A stretch of 39,565 nucleotides of DNA from positions 82,874-122,438 of the forward strand of contig JAFPVC010000036.1 in NCBI GenBank assembly GCA_017413085.1, written 5' to 3'. The notes beneath the pieces were generated by a model. The model did no database searches. It saw only the letters and a list, made by a program, of their open reading frames with translations, and was not told where the DNA came from. The DNA comes from Prevotella sp. Lineage in GTDB: Bacteria; Bacteroidota; Bacteroidia; Bacteroidales; Bacteroidaceae. Position 1 is the first letter of the stretch; every line of letters begins with the position of its first letter. The position numbers and the translations under genes were made by a program. Below, piece by piece: positions 10,086-20,072 of the stretch.

Positions 10086-11429
10086 ATGAAAATCATCATC
10101 GCCGGTGCGTATGCCATAGGTAACTATCTTGCCTCGCTGCTCAGTCGCACCAATGAGGACATAACTATCATCGATGACAATGAGGATGCACTCGGAAGCA
10201 TCAACAGCGACCTCGATGTACTGACGATGCACGCATCACCCGTGAGCATCGGAGCTCTTCGTGAAATCGAAACCTCGCGGGCAGACCTTTTTATTGCCGT
10301 TACGCTCAACCAACACATCAACATCACATCATGCACACTGGCTAAATCACTCGGAGCGAAACACACCGTAGCAAGAGTTGACGAGTATGAATACGCAAAG
10401 CCGCAGAATCAAGATGTATTAAAACGGATGGGGGTTGACTCAATAATCTACCCTGAAATGCTGGCAGCGCAGGACATCATAAACGGACTGAAAATGTCGT
10501 GGGTACGTCAGCGGTGGGATGTACACGACGGTGCCCTCATCATGCTGGGCATCAAACTGCGTGAAGGCTGCACCATACTGAACCGTCCGCTAAAAGACCT
10601 GATAGGCCCGGAAGACCCTTATCATATAGTAGCCATAAAGCGTGGAGGCGACACTATCATACCTGGTGGTATGGACACGCTACAGCTGTATGACATGGCT
10701 TACTTCATGACGACCAAGGAATTCATCCCGCTTGTGCGTCATATCGTAGGCAAGGAGGATTATGCCGACGTCAGCAACGTGATGATTATGGGAGGAGGAA
10801 AGACAGCCGTGAGGGTGGCACACACAATTCCCGAGTACATGAAATATAAAATCATCGAGATGGATGCAGCGCGCTGTGAGAAACTCGGTGACTTACTGCC
10901 GCACACAGCCGACTACGTCATTAACGGTGATGCGCGCGACACTTCGCTACTCATTGAGGAGGGAATACGCAGCACACAGGCTTTCGTGGCACTGACAGGA
11001 AGCAGCGAGACAAACATACTTGCTTGTCTTACGGCAAAGCGCAATGGAGTAAGAAAAACCGTTGCGGTTGTCGAGAACCTTGACTATGTAGACATGGCTG
11101 AAAGCCTTGACATAGGCACCATCATCAACAAGAAAGCCATTGCCGCGTCACGTATCTATGAGGCACTGCTCGAGGGCAAGGCAAACAACGTGCGTTTCCT
11201 TATGCAGGCCAGGGCAGACGTGGCAGAATTCACCGCCATGCCAGGCTCACGCATAACGAAGAAAAAGATATATGAACTGGGCTTGCCGAAAGGTATTACA
11301 TTCGGCGGCCTTGTAAGAAAGGGAGAAGGCAAACTCATCTCGGGCGGCACACAGATACAAGAGGGCGACATCGTGGTCGTATTCTGCTATAACGCAGACC
11401 TGAAGCGCATAGAGAAACTCTTCAATTAA
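10086..11429 (+). CDS. trkA: Trk potassium uptake system NAD-binding protein TrkA
   Basis: The 447-residue protein contains two RCK_N/RCK_C modules (about residues 1-220 and 228-447), the usual TrkA arrangement. TrkA is the cytoplasmic nucleotide-binding regulator of the TrkH/TrkG potassium channel. The first dinucleotide loop reads AGAYAIGNYLA, with Tyr where the second glycine of GxGxxG would be. The second loop reads MGGGKTAVRVA, also lacking the last glycine. In many Bacteroidetes trkH lies next to trkA, but here hisA follows, so the membrane partner must be elsewhere. The start ATG is 38 bases after dxs. Confidence 0.9.
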   Translation: MKIIIAGAYAIGNYLASLLSRTNEDITIIDDNEDALGSINSDLDVLTMHASPVSIGALREIETSRADLFIAVTLNQHINITSCTLAKSLGAKHTVARVDEYEYAKPQNQDVLKRMGVDSIIYPEMLAAQDIINGLKMSWVRQRWDVHDGALIMLGIKLREGCTILNRPLKDLIGPEDPYHIVAIKRGGDTIIPGGMDTLQLYDMAYFMTTKEFIPLVRHIVGKEDYADVSNVMIMGGGKTAVRVAHTIPEYMKYKIIEMDAARCEKLGDLLPHTADYVINGDARDTSLLIEEGIRSTQAFVALTGSSETNILACLTAKRNGVRKTVAVVENLDYVDMAESLDIGTIINKKAIAASRIYEALLEGKANNVRFLMQARADVAEFTAMPGSRITKKKIYELGLPKGITFGGLVRKGEGKLISGGTQIQEGDIVVVFCYNADLKRIEKLFN

Positions 11430-11492
11430 TAAAGCATTATTGCAAATTTACGAAGCATTATAACAAACAGCAGACAAAAAAACAGTAGACAA

Positions 11493-12209
11493 ATGATAGA
11501 ACTGATACCAGCCATAGACCTTATAGAGGGCAAATGCGTGCGCCTGACGAAAGGCGAATACGACAGCAAGAAGGTATATAACGAAGACCCTGTTAGCCAG
11601 GCACGAGAGTTTGAGCAACTGGGGTTCAAACGTCTGCATGTGGTAGACCTTGACGGTGCAAAGTCGAAGCACATCGTAAACGACAGCGTGCTGCGTGCGA
11701 TAACAGAGGCTACGAATCTCGTTGTAGACTTCGGCGGCGGCATTAAGACTGCAGAAGACATAGAGAAGGCATTCAAGGCCGGTGCCTCGATGGTCACACT
11801 CGGCAGCATAGCCGTAACTGCTCCTGACCTGTGCTGCCAGTGGATAGCCAAGTATGGCGCAGAGCGCATAGTGCTTGGTGCGGACGTTCGCAAAGGCAAG
11901 ATAAGCATAAACGGATGGAAAGAGGATTCACAGGAAGACCTCATGCCGTTCTTGGAACGCTATATAGCCCTTGGCGTGAGAAACGTGCTGTGCACAGAAA
12001 TATCACGCGACGGAATGTTGTCAGGCCCCGCAGTGGACTTATACTGCGACATTATGAAGCGCTGGCCGCAGCTCCACCTTATCGCATCGGGCGGTGTCAG
12101 CAGCAGCGACGACATACTCGAACTACAGGCAAAGGGCATACCTGCAGTGGTATTCGGCAAGGCTTATTACGAAGGGCGCATTGACCTGGATGCACTGAAC
12201 ATAAAATAA
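11493..12209 (+). CDS. hisA: Phosphoribosylformimino-5-aminoimidazole carboxamide ribotide isomerase HisA
   Basis: The 238-residue TIM-barrel enzyme carries out the fourth step of histidine synthesis. The catalytic aspartates expected for HisA are D9 (PAIDL) and D131 (GADVRKG). Phosphate-binding loops are seen at VVDFGGGIKT (about 78-87) and IASGGVSS near the C-terminus. hisF follows after 65 bases. The rest of the histidine pathway is not in the window. Confidence 0.95.
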   Translation: MIELIPAIDLIEGKCVRLTKGEYDSKKVYNEDPVSQAREFEQLGFKRLHVVDLDGAKSKHIVNDSVLRAITEATNLVVDFGGGIKTAEDIEKAFKAGASMVTLGSIAVTAPDLCCQWIAKYGAERIVLGADVRKGKISINGWKEDSQEDLMPFLERYIALGVRNVLCTEISRDGMLSGPAVDLYCDIMKRWPQLHLIASGGVSSSDDILELQAKGIPAVVFGKAYYEGRIDLDALNIK

Positions 12210-12232
12210 GGTGGGTTCTATAAATTCCCACC
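12210..12232 (+). other. Short hairpin between hisA and hisF
   Basis: GGTGGG at 12210-12215 can pair with CCCACC at 12227-12232 around an 11-base AT-rich loop directly after the hisA stop codon. There is no clear T-run behind it, so it is more likely an RNA-processing or stability element than a terminator. Confidence 0.4.
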
Positions 12233-12274
12233 ATAAGCAATTCATATTCATTATTCTATATTTTACGAAAGACT

Positions 12275-13030
12275 GTGTTAGCGAAAAGAATAGTACCCTG
12301 CCTTGACGTAAAGAACGGCGAGACCGTAAAAGGCACGAATTTCATTAACCTGCGCTCAGCCGGCGACCCAGTTGAGTTAGGTAAGATGTATAGCGACCAA
12401 GGCGCAGACGAACTCGTTTTCCTTGATATCACGGCGTCTCACGAAGGCCGCAAGACGTTTACCGACATGGTGACGCGCGTGGCACGCGAGATTAACATCC
12501 CCTTTACTGTAGGCGGAGGCATTAACGCCCTTGAGGATGTAGAACGCATGTTGTCGGCTGGTGCCGACAAGGTAAGTGTGAACAGTGCCGCACTGCGCCG
12601 TCCCGAACTTATCGATGAGATAGCCAGACGCTTCGGTTCGCAGGTTTGCGTGTGTGCCATTGATGCCCGCAACGACGAGGATGGTTGGCACTGCTATGTG
12701 AACGGCGGACGCATACGTGTGGAACGCACGCTGCTTGACTGGGCATGCGAGGTGGCCGACCGTGGTGCCGGAGAGATTCTCTTCACGTCGATGAATCACG
12801 ACGGTGTAAAACAAGGTTTTGCAAACGAAGCTCTTGCGATGCTTGCCGATGCACTCCCCATACCAATAATCGCATCGGGAGGCGCAGGAACAAAAGAGCA
12901 TTTCCGCGACGTATTCACTGAGGGCAAGGCCGATGCTGCACTTGCAGCCAGCGTGTTCCACTTCGGCGAGATACCCGTGCCAGAACTTAAACAGTGGCTG
13001 AGACAGGAAGGTGTAAACGTCAGGATATAA
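12275..13030 (+). CDS. hisF: Imidazole glycerol phosphate synthase subunit HisF
   Basis: The 251-residue cyclase subunit produces IGP and AICAR, working with the HisH glutaminase. The start is GTG at 12275, which gives the canonical N-terminus [12 protein letters not shown] with catalytic D11. The second catalytic aspartate is D130 in CAIDARND. Phosphate-binding segments TVGGGIN (78-84) and IASGGAG are present. hisH and hisIE are not adjacent. The gene ends in a strong terminator. Confidence 0.96.
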   Translation: MLAKRIVPCLDVKNGETVKGTNFINLRSAGDPVELGKMYSDQGADELVFLDITASHEGRKTFTDMVTRVAREINIPFTVGGGINALEDVERMLSAGADKVSVNSAALRRPELIDEIARRFGSQVCVCAIDARNDEDGWHCYVNGGRIRVERTLLDWACEVADRGAGEILFTSMNHDGVKQGFANEALAMLADALPIPIIASGGAGTKEHFRDVFTEGKADAALAASVFHFGEIPVPELKQWLRQEGVNVRI

Positions 13031-13053
13031 TACCTTATATTATATATACATAT

Positions 13054-13101
13054 ATACGAATAAGCGCAACCGCTCAATGAAGCGGTTGCGCTTATTCGTA
13101 T
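13054..13101. terminator. Bidirectional terminator between hisF and the PL11 gene
   Basis: A perfect 21-bp inverted repeat (13054-13074 with 13081-13101) has a 6-base loop, CAATGA. It sits between convergent genes and lacks long T-runs, but the stem is exceptionally long and stable. Confidence 0.85.
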
Positions 13102-13123
13102 TTGTCAGCAATGCTATGCTGTA

Positions 13124-15571
13124 TTACTCAACGGTAATCTTGCGTGTAACGACTCCATTGGATGTTTCCTCGCGCACCATATAAATGCCGCGCGGCAAAC
13201 CTTCAACACTCTGCACGGGCAACGTGCGACCAAGCATATCACATACTGTAGTCTTGACAGGCGCAGTCTGCTGCTGAGCTTGATAGATACCGTCGGCCTC
13301 GCTTACGTGAACGGTCAGAGTAACCGTTTCCGTTTTTCCTGAATAGCCGGTCAGTACAACGGTGAAAGTATAGTCGCCCACTTCCGTTGGAGTGCCCTTT
13401 ATTGTTATTGTCTGCTCCGTATTCTTAATGTTGCGCGTGAATCCCGTAGGCACACCACTGGTCTTGCTAACGCCAGAAGGAGTTACACTCTTACGCAGTG
13501 CTATCGTACTCACGTTCTTAGCCTGAGCAACCAGGGTGAACTCCTCACCCAACACAGCGTTCGTCTCCAATGCCTCCTCTTCAAAATGCGGACGTGTCTC
13601 GTATGCCAGGTTATATCCCAGGTGCGGCGGTTGGTTGTATGCCGTGTTCTGCCAGCATATCGCCATGCGATATGTGTGGTCGTGCATCAATGTTGGCACT
13701 GCATACTTTGTCTCAATGTTGGTGGAATATATGCCAAGACAAGTCTCTGCATCGTTTACACTGTAGAGTACGAGTTCCTCACGCCAGTCACCGAATATGT
13801 CGGCACAGAGGTTCGGTGTGTTCTTACTGCCGTTACATGTTGAGCCAGGACCAAGGTCATAGAAATTCACAATGCGCGTGAATCCATTGCTGCTGTCACT
13901 GTATTTGTCAAGCTTGTTGCCATCGAGCAGGGCATCCTGCGTTGTGCCGTCCCAGTACATTCGGAAGTTTGTCGTACCACTGGCAGTGGATGCCACAGCG
14001 TTGGTTGCAGCACTACGCTGTTGACGATCATTAGCAGAACTGAACCACCAGTCGTAAGTTTTTGAAGACACTTGAGCTGCCATGCTGCGGCCATTATCTG
14101 AGTTGCCAGTGGCAGAGTATATGATTTCTCCCGTGGCGGCATCGTGCAAATCCCATCCGTATGAACCACCCTCATGTACCTGGAACACCTGCATTCCCTC
14201 ACGGCCTGCTATCATCCGCCCCATGTGTATGGCATCACCATGACCATAGCCAGTGCCGTAGAGCAGTGTTCCATCATTGTCAAGGGCTGCCGAACCCCAT
14301 ATTATTTCGTCGCAACCGTCACCATCAACGTCGCCAATGCTCATGTTGTGGTTGCCGTTCTGATACATGGTACCGCTGCCGCTACCCGACGTAGGCTTTT
14401 TGTTACTGTATGACTTCGTCGTGCTTGTGCCATCGGCACTATAAGTAGTGAGGCTGTAACTGTTAGCGTCTTTATGCGAACTGAGCCAACGCGGTATGAG
14501 CTTTTCACCATCAAAACTTACGGCCCAGATGAATGCGTAATCATAGTATCCACGACAGAATATGGCACTGGCGTTTCCTTCCGGGCCGTCAAGGTATGCA
14601 GTGGCCGCAAGGTAGCGCTCACCGCGGTTGCCATACGAACCAGTATCGTTTTTGCCTTCCACGCCCCAGTTGAATGTGCCAGATGCCTCACTTAATGCCG
14701 ATGAAGTATTGCGGTTTGGATTATATGCTATGGTGTTGATGGCCTTGCCTGTCAAGCCCTCAAACACGGTAAGATACTCATGGCCACCGTTTATACGGCC
14801 GCCGCCAGCTGCAGCCCAGTCCTTCGTATTGTCTGCCGCCTTGATGGTGGCATTGTCAGTTGCCTGGTTTACATACTCGCCAGTACCGTCAAGTGAGCCT
14901 GGAGCTGTCTTGCATATCATCTCAGCCTTGCCGTCGCCATCATAGTCATACACTTGGAACTGTGTATAGTGGGCACCTGCGCGTATGTTGCGGCCAAGGT
15001 CTATGCGCCACAGCTTTTTGCCGTTAAGTTTGTAGCAATCGATATATACATTGTCTGTTATGCCGCCCTGTGAGTTGTCCTTGCTCGTGCTTGGGTCCCA
15101 CTTCACGAATATCTCATATTCACCGTCACCGTCAACATCGCCCACAGAACAATCGTTGGGCGAATACGTGCCACCATTCGCAGCACCCGCAACCGGACGG
15201 TCAAGCAGAAGCTTCAGACATACATCCCCCCAAGGCTTCACTGGGTCAGTCGTACTGACCACTTCACCATCCACTTTTGTAACAATCTGATATTTATCCG
15301 TCAACAAACCATATTGGTCATTGTAGTTTGTCACCTTCAAGTCCTCTGCAATCGTTTCACCGTTGCGTAACACGTCAAAGGTTGTCTTACTCATGTCGTC
15401 TGTGCCGAGCTGACGCCAAGTAACGAGCCAGCCCTTTGACGATGATGATGCAGGCACTGGTACTGCCACCACGCCACGTCCAAGATTCTCCATCTGGCTC
15501 ACAGGGGTGTTCTGTGCCTTAATTGTAACCGTTGCTGCAAGCAACAGCATAATCAAGTAGTTTTTCTTCAT
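13124..15571 (-). CDS. Rhamnogalacturonan lyase, polysaccharide lyase family 11
   Basis: The 815-residue secreted enzyme is expected to cleave the rhamnogalacturonan-I backbone of pectin by beta-elimination. A signal peptide (1-19) precedes an N-terminal beta domain starting MENLGRGVVAVPV. An eight-bladed propeller follows with several calcium-binding DxDGDG loops (VGDVDGDGEYEIFVKWDP, YDYDGDGKAEMICKTAPG, IGDVDGDGCDEIIWG), characteristic of PL11. A putative Ig-like domain lies near 680-765. The last 25 residues (LPRGIYMV...RKITV) resemble a type A sorting tail for the type IX secretion system. No SusC/SusD genes are adjacent. It is transcribed alone from the promoter at 15604-15634. Confidence 0.92.
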   Translation of the reverse strand: MKKNYLIMLLLAATVTIKAQNTPVSQMENLGRGVVAVPVPASSSSKGWLVTWRQLGTDDMSKTTFDVLRNGETIAEDLKVTNYNDQYGLLTDKYQIVTKVDGEVVSTTDPVKPWGDVCLKLLLDRPVAGAANGGTYSPNDCSVGDVDGDGEYEIFVKWDPSTSKDNSQGGITDNVYIDCYKLNGKKLWRIDLGRNIRAGAHYTQFQVYDYDGDGKAEMICKTAPGSLDGTGEYVNQATDNATIKAADNTKDWAAAGGGRINGGHEYLTVFEGLTGKAINTIAYNPNRNTSSALSEASGTFNWGVEGKNDTGSYGNRGERYLAATAYLDGPEGNASAIFCRGYYDYAFIWAVSFDGEKLIPRWLSSHKDANSYSLTTYSADGTSTTKSYSNKKPTSGSGSGTMYQNGNHNMSIGDVDGDGCDEIIWGSAALDNDGTLLYGTGYGHGDAIHMGRMIAGREGMQVFQVHEGGSYGWDLHDAATGEIIYSATGNSDNGRSMAAQVSSKTYDWWFSSANDRQQRSAATNAVASTASGTTNFRMYWDGTTQDALLDGNKLDKYSDSSNGFTRIVNFYDLGPGSTCNGSKNTPNLCADIFGDWREELVLYSVNDAETCLGIYSTNIETKYAVPTLMHDHTYRMAICWQNTAYNQPPHLGYNLAYETRPHFEEEALETNAVLGEEFTLVAQAKNVSTIALRKSVTPSGVSKTSGVPTGFTRNIKNTEQTITIKGTPTEVGDYTFTVVLTGYSGKTETVTLTVHVSEADGIYQAQQQTAPVKTTVCDMLGRTLPVQSVEGLPRGIYMVREETSNGVVTRKITVE

Positions 15572-15603
15572 CTGTATTTTTATATTAGTTTTGCCTTTGC
15601 GTA

Positions 15604-15634
15604 CAAAGTTACTATTTTTTTTTCATTACAGCAA
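15604..15634 (-). promoter_or_regulatory. Promoter of the PL11 gene
   Basis: On the minus strand TTG (15632-15634) is followed after 20 bases by TAACTTTG (15604-15611), 33 bases before the start codon. This is an excellent Bacteroidetes consensus match. Confidence 0.8.
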
Positions 15635-15653
15635 CTTTTTTCTAAAATAATGC

Positions 15654-17948
15654 TTACATCGGATCTACATCATAGTATATCATCAGCGACTTGTAACGCT
15701 GGTCGCGCATCAGTGCGGCAGTACACAGCCTTATGCTCTGGCGTGTCTGCTGTATCGGCAGTGTAGTCTCTGCCTTCAGCATGATTTTGCGTATGTGCAT
15801 TTGCTTCACACGTGCCACAGCCGGGCGGTCTGGCCCCAGCACACGGGCAGCAAACACCTGACGCAGCCTGCTCGCAAGTTCTATGGATGCGCTGTTTACT
15901 ACCTGTTCGTCACGGTGCTTCATATATATATATATCAATCTGGTGAATGGCGGATAGCCGAAGTCCCGTCTCTCGCGCATCATCTGACTGAAAAACTCTT
16001 TGAAGTCGTTTCTCACTATCTGGCCTATCACAGGCAACTCTGGCCGCGACGTCTGCAGTATGACCAGTCCGTGCCGTCCCGTTCTTCCTGCACGCCCCGC
16101 CACCTGTGTCATCATGGTGAAGGCATGCTCGTATGCACGGAAGTCAGGCTGGTTGAGCATCGTGTCGGCAGAGATTATGCCCACTACGCTCACGCCGGCA
16201 AAGTCAAGTCCCTTCGTCACCATCTGCGTGCCTATGAGCAGATTGGTCTTTCCTGCCGAAAACTCTGCAATGATTCTCTCATACGCATTGCGTGTGCGGG
16301 TAGTGTCAAGATCCATGCGCGCTATGCGAAGCAAGCCTCTGGCCTCATCCTCCTTGCCGCGCAGTCCGAGTTCGTCGGTCAGTTCGTCGATAATCATCTC
16401 CTCCACCTTCTCCGTGCCAGCCCCGCGGTCGCGCAGGTCGCGGTTCTTACAGTCAGGACATTCCTGCGGCATCGTCATCGTGTGGCCGCAGTAATGGCAC
16501 GTCAGTGCAGTAGTGGTCTTGTGATACGTCAGCGACACGTCACAGTTGGGACATTTCGGACTCCATCCACACTGATGGCACTCTATCACGGGCGAGAAGC
16601 CGCGGCGGTTATGAAAGATGATAGCCTGTTCGCCGCACCGCAGAGCCTCGCATACAACCTGTTTCAGCTGCGGCGACAACATACCGCGCATAATCTTGCG
16701 GCGACGCAGGTCCTTGGTGTTCACCACTTCCACGTGTGGCAGTTGCAAGTCTCGATACCGGGTGGTCAGTTCCACAAGGGCGTATTTGCCCTGCATTGCA
16801 TTATAGTATGACTCTGCCGACGGAGTGGCGGTGCCGAGCACTACCCTCGCCCCCGCCCAGTGCGCCATCATCATGGCAACAGAGCGTGCATGGTAGCGCG
16901 GCGAGGGGTCTTGCTGCTTGAACGATGTCTCGTGTTCCTCATCTATTATCACGAGTCCCAAACGCTGATAAGGCAGGAACACAGCCGAGCGCGCACCGAG
17001 TATCACGTCGTATGGTTCGCTGGAGAGTTGTTTCTGCCATATCTCCACACGCTCTTCGTCTGAATATTTTGAATGGTATATGCCCAGGCGCTTGCCGAAC
17101 ACACGTTGCAGGCGTTGCGTTATTTGCACCGTCAGTGCTATCTCTGGCAACAGGTAAAGCACCTGTTCGCCACGCTCTATGGCCTCTTGAATGAGGTGAA
17201 TGTATACCTCCGTCTTGCCCGACGACGTGACGCCGTGGAACAATACAGGCCTCTTTTCCTCACTCCTTATCTCGTCAAATGCCGTGTGTTGCGCCACACT
17301 GAGTGCTTTAATGTTTCCCGTCTGCGGTTCGATATCGCAGTTCAAGCGCCCCACCTCAACGTCGTAAAGCCGCAACACACCCTTGTCAACCAGGGCTTTC
17401 ACATGTGTGGTGTTGCAGTGCGATACGTTTATGAGCTCCTCACGCGTAATCTGCTTGTCGGGCTGAAGGGTTATCCAGCCACTCAATTCAAGGAATGTGG
17501 TGAACACCATCTGCTGTTTAGGCGAACGCTTGAGCATGTCGAGGGCATTATGCAGCGACCTCTCATTCTGGTATTCATCGGCAAGTCGCACATAGACCTC
17601 TGTTCTCGGACGATAGCTTTCTTCTTTCTTCATGCCGTGGGGCAATGCTGCCTGCATCACATCGCCCAGCGGCGACATGTAGTAGCCGCTAATCCACTGC
17701 CACAGGCGGTATTGCTCAGGGAGCAGCACCGGTGCATCATCTATTATTTCAAGTATTGACTTGACCTCAAAGTCGCCCTGCGGCTTGTTGTCATGGCCGT
17801 TCACTATGAGTGCCGTGTAGGTTTTGGTTATGCCGAACGGCACCTTCACCCTTACGAACGGTTGCACGCGCTGCGCCATCTCCTGCGGCACGGCGTAGGT
17901 AAACAACCCCTCAAGGGGCAGGGGCAATATGACATCTACATAGTTCAT
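15654..17948 (-). CDS. priA: Primosomal protein N' (replication restart helicase PriA)
   Basis: The 764-residue superfamily 2 helicase reloads the replisome at stalled forks. Order of parts: 3'-DNA-binding domain (1-105), winged helix (about 120-210), helicase lobe 1 with Walker A GVTSSGKT (239-246) and Walker B DEEH (336-339), a zinc-binding insert with eight cysteines in CxxC pairs (CHQC, CPNC, CHYC, CPDC), then lobe 2. An upstream TTG at 17960 would add four residues, but the ATG at 17948 giving MNYVDVILPLPL is the better start. The gene begins 21 bases after the stop of the upstream sulfatase-fold gene and is probably co-transcribed with it. Confidence 0.95.
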   Translation of the reverse strand: MNYVDVILPLPLEGLFTYAVPQEMAQRVQPFVRVKVPFGITKTYTALIVNGHDNKPQGDFEVKSILEIIDDAPVLLPEQYRLWQWISGYYMSPLGDVMQAALPHGMKKEESYRPRTEVYVRLADEYQNERSLHNALDMLKRSPKQQMVFTTFLELSGWITLQPDKQITREELINVSHCNTTHVKALVDKGVLRLYDVEVGRLNCDIEPQTGNIKALSVAQHTAFDEIRSEEKRPVLFHGVTSSGKTEVYIHLIQEAIERGEQVLYLLPEIALTVQITQRLQRVFGKRLGIYHSKYSDEERVEIWQKQLSSEPYDVILGARSAVFLPYQRLGLVIIDEEHETSFKQQDPSPRYHARSVAMMMAHWAGARVVLGTATPSAESYYNAMQGKYALVELTTRYRDLQLPHVEVVNTKDLRRRKIMRGMLSPQLKQVVCEALRCGEQAIIFHNRRGFSPVIECHQCGWSPKCPNCDVSLTYHKTTTALTCHYCGHTMTMPQECPDCKNRDLRDRGAGTEKVEEMIIDELTDELGLRGKEDEARGLLRIARMDLDTTRTRNAYERIIAEFSAGKTNLLIGTQMVTKGLDFAGVSVVGIISADTMLNQPDFRAYEHAFTMMTQVAGRAGRTGRHGLVILQTSRPELPVIGQIVRNDFKEFFSQMMRERRDFGYPPFTRLIYIYMKHRDEQVVNSASIELASRLRQVFAARVLGPDRPAVARVKQMHIRKIMLKAETTLPIQQTRQSIRLCTAALMRDQRYKSLMIYYDVDPM

Positions 17949-17969
17949 GGTGTACCGCAAATCACATAA

Positions 17970-19985
17970 TCATGCACCGGGTGTCAGTTTGTTCTCTTCC
18001 ATCCGCTGCATGTAACTCTGTATTATGGCCTTGAGTTTCTGCGTCATTCCCTGCAGCACGGTCTTGAGTGCGGCATCGCCTGCCATGTTGTGCTGCATCA
18101 TCCAGTCTTTCTTTATGTTGTAGGCTGCAGTGAGTTTCGCTCCGTCAAACTGTATCACGTAGTCGCCGCTGACATACTGGTATGTGCCGTTTGAGTAGTT
18201 CACCGCCCACGTGTCGGCCGACGGTGTGTTGAGCAGGTCGCACCCGAAGGCCACGTAAGGCTGGTTGTAGCCCAGATACTGCAGCACAGTCGGCATGATG
18301 TCTGTCTGCTGTGCTATGCCACTGCGTCGGCCTCGCGGCAGCTCGCCCGACGGGTCAAATATCATTATGGGTGCCACGAACACGCCGAGGTCAGTCATGT
18401 ATTCCTTGTGGTCGGGTATGTTGGTATGGTCTGACGTAAGCACGAATATGGTGTTCTTATACCACGGCTGCTTCTGCGCAGTCTCAAAGAACCGGCGCAA
18501 CGCCATGTCGGTATACCGTATGCACTTGTGTATGGGGTTGCTGCCCTCTTCCGTGAACTTGCTTGAATATTCTTCCGGCACATTATACGGCGAATGGCTT
18601 GACGCTGTGAACACCGAGGTGACGAACGGTTCGCGCATCTCGCTCATCTTCAGCGCATAGTATTGCAGGAACGGCTCATCCCATATCGCCCATGTACCGT
18701 CAAAGTCGTTGTCGCCACGGAAGCGCTTGTCTGCATTGAACTCCGTGCGGCCATAGTAATGCTTGTAGCCCGTGGTGCGCGAGAAGGCCTCGAATCCCAT
18801 GCTGCCGTTCTGCGCTCCGTGGAAGAATGCACTCTCATAACCGCACTTGCCAAGGCAGTCGGCCAGTCCGCTGACATCGTTGAGCGAAGCTGCCGTGAGG
18901 AAGAACGGTTCAAGGAAATGCGGTATACCTGACAGTATCGAGGGCATTCCGTCAATGCTTTTCCTGCCGTTGGCAAAGGTATAGTCAAAAGTCAGCGACT
19001 GCGTGAGCAGCGAGTCGGCAAACGGTGCAAAGCCTTTGTAGTGACCGCCGTCAAGCGAACTGTTGTAGCCGCCTATGTATTCACGACCAAAACTCTCTAC
19101 TATCAGCACCACCACGTTGCGACGCTTCTTCACTGCCGGCTGTGCCGTGGTGTCGGCCTTGGCATTGAACACCGGCGTATACAGCTTGTCAAGTTCCTCC
19201 TGAGTATAGTAATGCGGATTGCGAAACGTTTTCTTGCCCATGGTGCGTATTATTGAAAACGGCGTATTCAGCACTATGGCGGCTTCTGCAGGACGGTTCA
19301 CGTATTGATTGGCATTGCTGATTGTTATTGGGCGCACTGCCGTGGTGAAACCACCGCGCATACCTGCCACGCACAGTGGCACATAGATGAGCAGCATCAG
19401 TGCCTGCACCAAGTAATAGTATGTCTTGTTCGTCTTGCCGTGACTGTAGAAACGCAGCTCTTCACTGCTTACCGCAAGGCGGCAGACGGCAAAGACAAGC
19501 AATATCCACAAAACAACGAGAAACCAGTGGTTCAACAGTTCAGTGCCGATGATTTGAAGCAGGTTGTCTTCGTTAGAGAACTCACTGAACACGCTTGCGG
19601 TCGTACGGCGGCCTGTGTATTTGAAGTAGGCGGCATCTGCAAGGTTTGCCGCCGCCATAATGCTGTTTACCAACACGAACAGCCAGCGTGCAACAGCCTG
19701 CCAGGTGGGATGCTCCTTCCTATGCAGCGGCACGAGCATCATCAAGGCATACAGTGCGTTGGTGTAAAGTATGGCTGAGGTGTCAAACAAGAGGCTGCCG
19801 TGCACCATATCGACAGTCGACAATGCACTCCATCCACTGCTGAAAGCACCATAATTCGACAGAATAAATGCTATCCTGCAAATAAAATATAAGACATAGG
19901 CCAATGCCATGTTGATAAGAAACGCCGTAGCGCAAGACGCATAGCCAGCCTTCAGTGTGGGGTGAGAGTAACTATTGTTGTTCAT
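17970..19985 (-). CDS. LTA-synthase-like membrane sulfatase-fold protein (phosphoglycerol transferase family)
   Basis: The 671-residue protein has about five N-terminal membrane segments (within residues 15-215) and a periplasmic alkaline-phosphatase-superfamily domain from about 285. Metal-site features include VLIVESFGREYIG, the nucleophile region GRKSIDGMPSILSG and the C-terminal metal motif LTSDHTNIPDH. The candidate nucleophile is the Ser (or nearby Thr/Ser) in the GRKSIDG segment. In Firmicutes LtaS polymerises glycerol phosphate. In Bacteroidetes such enzymes probably transfer phosphoglycerol, phosphoethanolamine or a similar group to envelope glycans or lipids, but the substrate is not identifiable here. 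It has its own promoter (20011-20041) and is followed by priA. Confidence 0.85.
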   Translation of the reverse strand: MNNNSYSHPTLKAGYASCATAFLINMALAYVLYFICRIAFILSNYGAFSSGWSALSTVDMVHGSLLFDTSAILYTNALYALMMLVPLHRKEHPTWQAVARWLFVLVNSIMAAANLADAAYFKYTGRRTTASVFSEFSNEDNLLQIIGTELLNHWFLVVLWILLVFAVCRLAVSSEELRFYSHGKTNKTYYYLVQALMLLIYVPLCVAGMRGGFTTAVRPITISNANQYVNRPAEAAIVLNTPFSIIRTMGKKTFRNPHYYTQEELDKLYTPVFNAKADTTAQPAVKKRRNVVVLIVESFGREYIGGYNSSLDGGHYKGFAPFADSLLTQSLTFDYTFANGRKSIDGMPSILSGIPHFLEPFFLTAASLNDVSGLADCLGKCGYESAFFHGAQNGSMGFEAFSRTTGYKHYYGRTEFNADKRFRGDNDFDGTWAIWDEPFLQYYALKMSEMREPFVTSVFTASSHSPYNVPEEYSSKFTEEGSNPIHKCIRYTDMALRRFFETAQKQPWYKNTIFVLTSDHTNIPDHKEYMTDLGVFVAPIMIFDPSGELPRGRRSGIAQQTDIMPTVLQYLGYNQPYVAFGCDLLNTPSADTWAVNYSNGTYQYVSGDYVIQFDGAKLTAAYNIKKDWMMQHNMAGDAALKTVLQGMTQKLKAIIQSYMQRMEENKLTPGA

Positions 19986-20010
19986 TATCGTTCATAGGAT
20001 ATATTCCCTG

Positions 20011-20041
20011 CAAAGTTAATATTTTCTTTTCAAATAAGCAA
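20011..20041 (-). promoter_or_regulatory. Promoter of the sulfatase-fold gene (and probably priA)
   Basis: Minus-strand TTG (20039-20041) and TAACTTTG (20011-20018) are 20 bases apart, and the start codon lies 25 bases downstream. It lies downstream of the terminator at 20075-20113, so this gene does not depend on transcription arriving from the RNA unit upstream. Confidence 0.8.
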
Positions 20042-20072
20042 GAACACGATATGCTTTTTTATTGCGAGCATG

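Noticed and set aside
15795-16811. Long antisense frame of 338 codons opposite priA
   Set aside because: It lies entirely inside priA, which has every helicase and zinc motif. The antisense product is His/Arg/Leu-rich without domains, as expected from mirrored codon bias.
17949-17960. TTG start adding four residues to PriA
   Set aside because: The ATG at 17948 gives the family-typical beginning, and the TTG has no supporting feature.
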